Part shown: piece by piece, positions 7,188-8,389 of the stretch | Layout: each line of letters opens with the position of its first letter | Position numbering within the stretch: position 1 is the stretch's first letter | Assembly: GCA_027858275.1 (NCBI GenBank) | Contig: JAQIDA010000224.1 | Span: 1-8,389 of the forward strand | Length of the DNA stretch: 8,389 nucleotides | From: Candidatus Kapaibacterium sp. | GTDB taxonomy: Bacteria; Bacteroidota; Ignavibacteria; Kapaibacteriales; UBA2268 | Direction of reading: 5' to 3' | Notes under the pieces: model-generated | Database searches by the model: none | Told to the model about the DNA's origin: nothing | What the model saw: only the letters and a program-made list of their open reading frames with translations | Translations under genes and position numbers: made by a program

Positions 7188-7231
7188 CTTGTCCCCCCGC
7201 CTGCAAAGGAGGGGGCTAGGGGGTGGTTCTT
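7188..7231. repeat. Right 44-bp terminal inverted repeat of the DUF559 cassette
   Basis: It begins CTTGTCCCCCCGCC and ends GGGGGCTAGGGGGTGGTTCTT, pairing with 6669-6712 at 43 of 44 positions (mismatch at 7205). CCCCC-G-CCT can pair internally with AGG-A-GGGGG around a GCAA loop. It ends 5 bases beyond the adaptor stop codon, so in the operon transcript the hairpin would follow translation termination of the adaptor almost directly. Confidence 0.9.
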
Positions 7232-7236
7232 CTCTT

Positions 7237-8358
7237 CTACTTTATTATCTCAGCCACCGTATTCTCTTTGACATTTATCAATGACTCGACAACAATATCG
7301 GTTCCTTCTTCAAGTCCGTTGAACAGCAGAGTTTTTTCATTGACTTTCAGAATATTAATGGACTCTTTCACAAGTTTTCCGTCAATTACGACAAACACAT
7401 GATTATGATTGAATACGGCCGCGCGCGGAATTTCCATTGCGTTTTTAACTTCAATACTCGCGAACTGAGCCGTCAGATACGCGCCGTTATATAGTGACGA
7501 AGCATTTGCTCCGGCAAGACTTATATATACAGTTACTGACTGTGTTTTCGGATTCATAAAGTTGGAAATTCTATTGATTCTACCTGTGAAGGAGTCGCCT
7601 TTGTCGTCAGTTACAGATACGCTTGCGCCTTTGCGAAGCATCTTAGCGTCAGCTTTTTTGACCGGAATCTCAAGTTCGAGTCGGTCGGTGCGAATCATAC
7701 TTGCGATGCGCCCTCCGGGACCGGCTACAGCGCCGACTTCAAGGATTACGTCTCTATATGCGCCGTTGAAGGGAGCGTATAATTTATATTTACGCATAGT
7801 TACTTCTTGGCTCTTGATATTGAAATATTCGGAAAGAACGTTGCGGCTCGCCAAATAGATTTTTTCTCTGTCTGATTTTATTTCAGGAATTTCGGGAATA
7901 TTCTTATCTAACTTAATATCGCCGAAAAATTTTGTCCATTCATCATAACTATCCTTGAAATCTACCTTGAAATCGGGGAGCAGGTTAGCGATCAGATTGA
8001 GGAAACGGCTTTTCTGAGCTTGCAATCTCAACAAAGCGTCATCATCGAAAATCTTCACAAGAAGATCGCCTCTTCTGAAACTCTGTCCTTTTTTGAGAGC
8101 AACGTTCCCTGCTAATATTTTCCCCTGAACTTCGGGAGTCAGATTGACTATTTCGCGAGATGTCAAACGACCGGACTCGCTGAGGGATGATTGGAGATCG
8201 CCGTATTTAATTTTCGCGGCGTTTACAGAGATTGTCGCGAAAGCGTCTTTTTTCGGGACATCATCAGGTTTCATCCCGGCAAAAACATACTTCATTACAA
8301 AGCCCAAAGCCAATATCACAATGATGAATGAGGCCGAGACTAATACTTTTCTTAACAT
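7237..8358 (-). CDS. Efflux RND periplasmic adaptor subunit (membrane fusion protein, HlyD/AcrA type)
   Basis: The 373-residue product has an N-terminal hydrophobic anchor (about 5-27) and no lipobox cysteine, so it is probably held in the inner membrane with the rest periplasmic. The two halves of the lipoyl/barrel-sandwich domain are visible. The first is VNLTPEVQGKI through GQSFRRGDLLVKI (71-103), and the second is YKLYAPFNGAYRDV through EVGAVAGPGGRIASMI (191-222). Between them is a short hairpin region with the LLPDFKVDF and NIPEIPEIKSDREK segments (126-166), which I recall from Bacteroidota adaptors. A beta-barrel domain (about 225-302) and a membrane-proximal domain (305-373) follow. 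It would bridge the RND pump and the TolC-type channel encoded downstream. The ATG at 8358 is supported by AGGTG eight bases upstream. It is the first gene of the operon visible here; a promoter or regulator would lie beyond the window edge. The stop codon is 5 bases from the inserted cassette, and the C terminus appears complete. Confidence 0.93.
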   Translation of the reverse strand: MLRKVLVSASFIIVILALGFVMKYVFAGMKPDDVPKKDAFATISVNAAKIKYGDLQSSLSESGRLTSREIVNLTPEVQGKILAGNVALKKGQSFRRGDLLVKIFDDDALLRLQAQKSRFLNLIANLLPDFKVDFKDSYDEWTKFFGDIKLDKNIPEIPEIKSDREKIYLASRNVLSEYFNIKSQEVTMRKYKLYAPFNGAYRDVILEVGAVAGPGGRIASMIRTDRLELEIPVKKADAKMLRKGASVSVTDDKGDSFTGRINRISNFMNPKTQSVTVYISLAGANASSLYNGAYLTAQFASIEVKNAMEIPRAAVFNHNHVFVVIDGKLVKESINILKVNEKTLLFNGLEEGTDIVVESLINVKENTVAEIIK

Positions 8359-8366
8359 TATAATTA

Positions 8367-8371
8367 CACCT
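8367..8371 (-). promoter_or_regulatory. Ribosome binding site of the adaptor gene
   Basis: On the minus strand AGGTG lies 8 bases before the ATG at 8358. It is the clearest Shine-Dalgarno match of the efflux operon, whose other genes have none or very weak ones, and it fixes the adaptor start. No convincing promoter can be read in the remaining bases to the window edge. Confidence 0.55.
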
Positions 8372-8389
8372 ATAGTTTATCTAAATTTG

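Larger units (their letters stand above)
6669..7231. mobile_element. 563-bp terminal-inverted-repeat cassette carrying a DUF559 endonuclease
   Basis: The unit is bounded by two 44-bp inverted repeats matching at 43 of 44 positions and contains only one gene, a DUF559-family nuclease, with 47 and 38 bases of unexplained sequence between gene and repeats. It sits wholly within the spacer between adaptor and pump genes: its right edge is 5 bases from the adaptor stop and its left edge 50 bases from the pump start. Removing it would leave a spacer of about 55 bases, normal for an operon, which supports insertion into a pre-existing operon. The GC-rich ends contrast with the AT-rich surroundings. 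No target-site duplication is evident and no transposase is encoded. I infer a minimal mobile cassette or a non-autonomous element moved in trans; the nuclease's role in movement is a hypothesis. Confidence 0.75.

Noticed and set aside
7021..7284. Plus-strand open frame that runs through the right terminal repeat and contains an LQRRGLGGG-like stretch
   Set aside because: It is antisense to the DUF559 gene start and the adaptor end; the Gly/Arg-rich part is just the translated repeat. There is no ribosome site or family match.

Overview
The window is chromosomal-type sequence, moderately AT-rich, with compact genes and mostly weak Shine-Dalgarno sites. The efflux adaptor has the LPD-containing hairpin segment that I associate with Bacteroidota-type (FCB group) adaptors. 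I therefore suggest a Bacteroidota, Ignavibacteria or Chlorobi relative at modest confidence. No rRNA, tRNA or CRISPR array was seen.

Left part (1-1833, plus strand): a 5' fragment of a GNAT-type acetyltransferase gene whose homology stops abruptly, then a small intact cupin protein, then 12 bases later pdxB (erythronate-4-phosphate dehydrogenase, pyridoxal phosphate synthesis). Cupin and pdxB are probably co-transcribed.

Convergent junction (1834-1997): a roughly 100-bp fold-back sequence made of two near-perfect inverted 31-bp arms. Each arm contains the same short palindrome next to a GTAC. It looks like a REPIN or MITE-type element lying between the 3' ends of pdxB and the efflux operon.

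Right part (1998-8358, minus strand): a tripartite RND efflux operon read right to left: periplasmic adaptor (MFP), RND inner-membrane pump, TolC-type outer-membrane channel. Together they would form a proton-driven envelope-spanning export system; the substrate cannot be read from sequence.

The most notable item is a 563-bp cassette (6669-7231) inserted exactly in the adaptor-pump spacer. It has 44-bp terminal inverted repeats with one mismatch and carries a single co-oriented gene for a DUF559 (Vsr-like, PD-(D/E)XK fold) endonuclease. There is no transposase. It has the structure of a minimal mobile element with a nuclease as its only gene, sitting in an essentially intact operon. A 10-bp hairpin between the pump and channel genes may tune channel expression.
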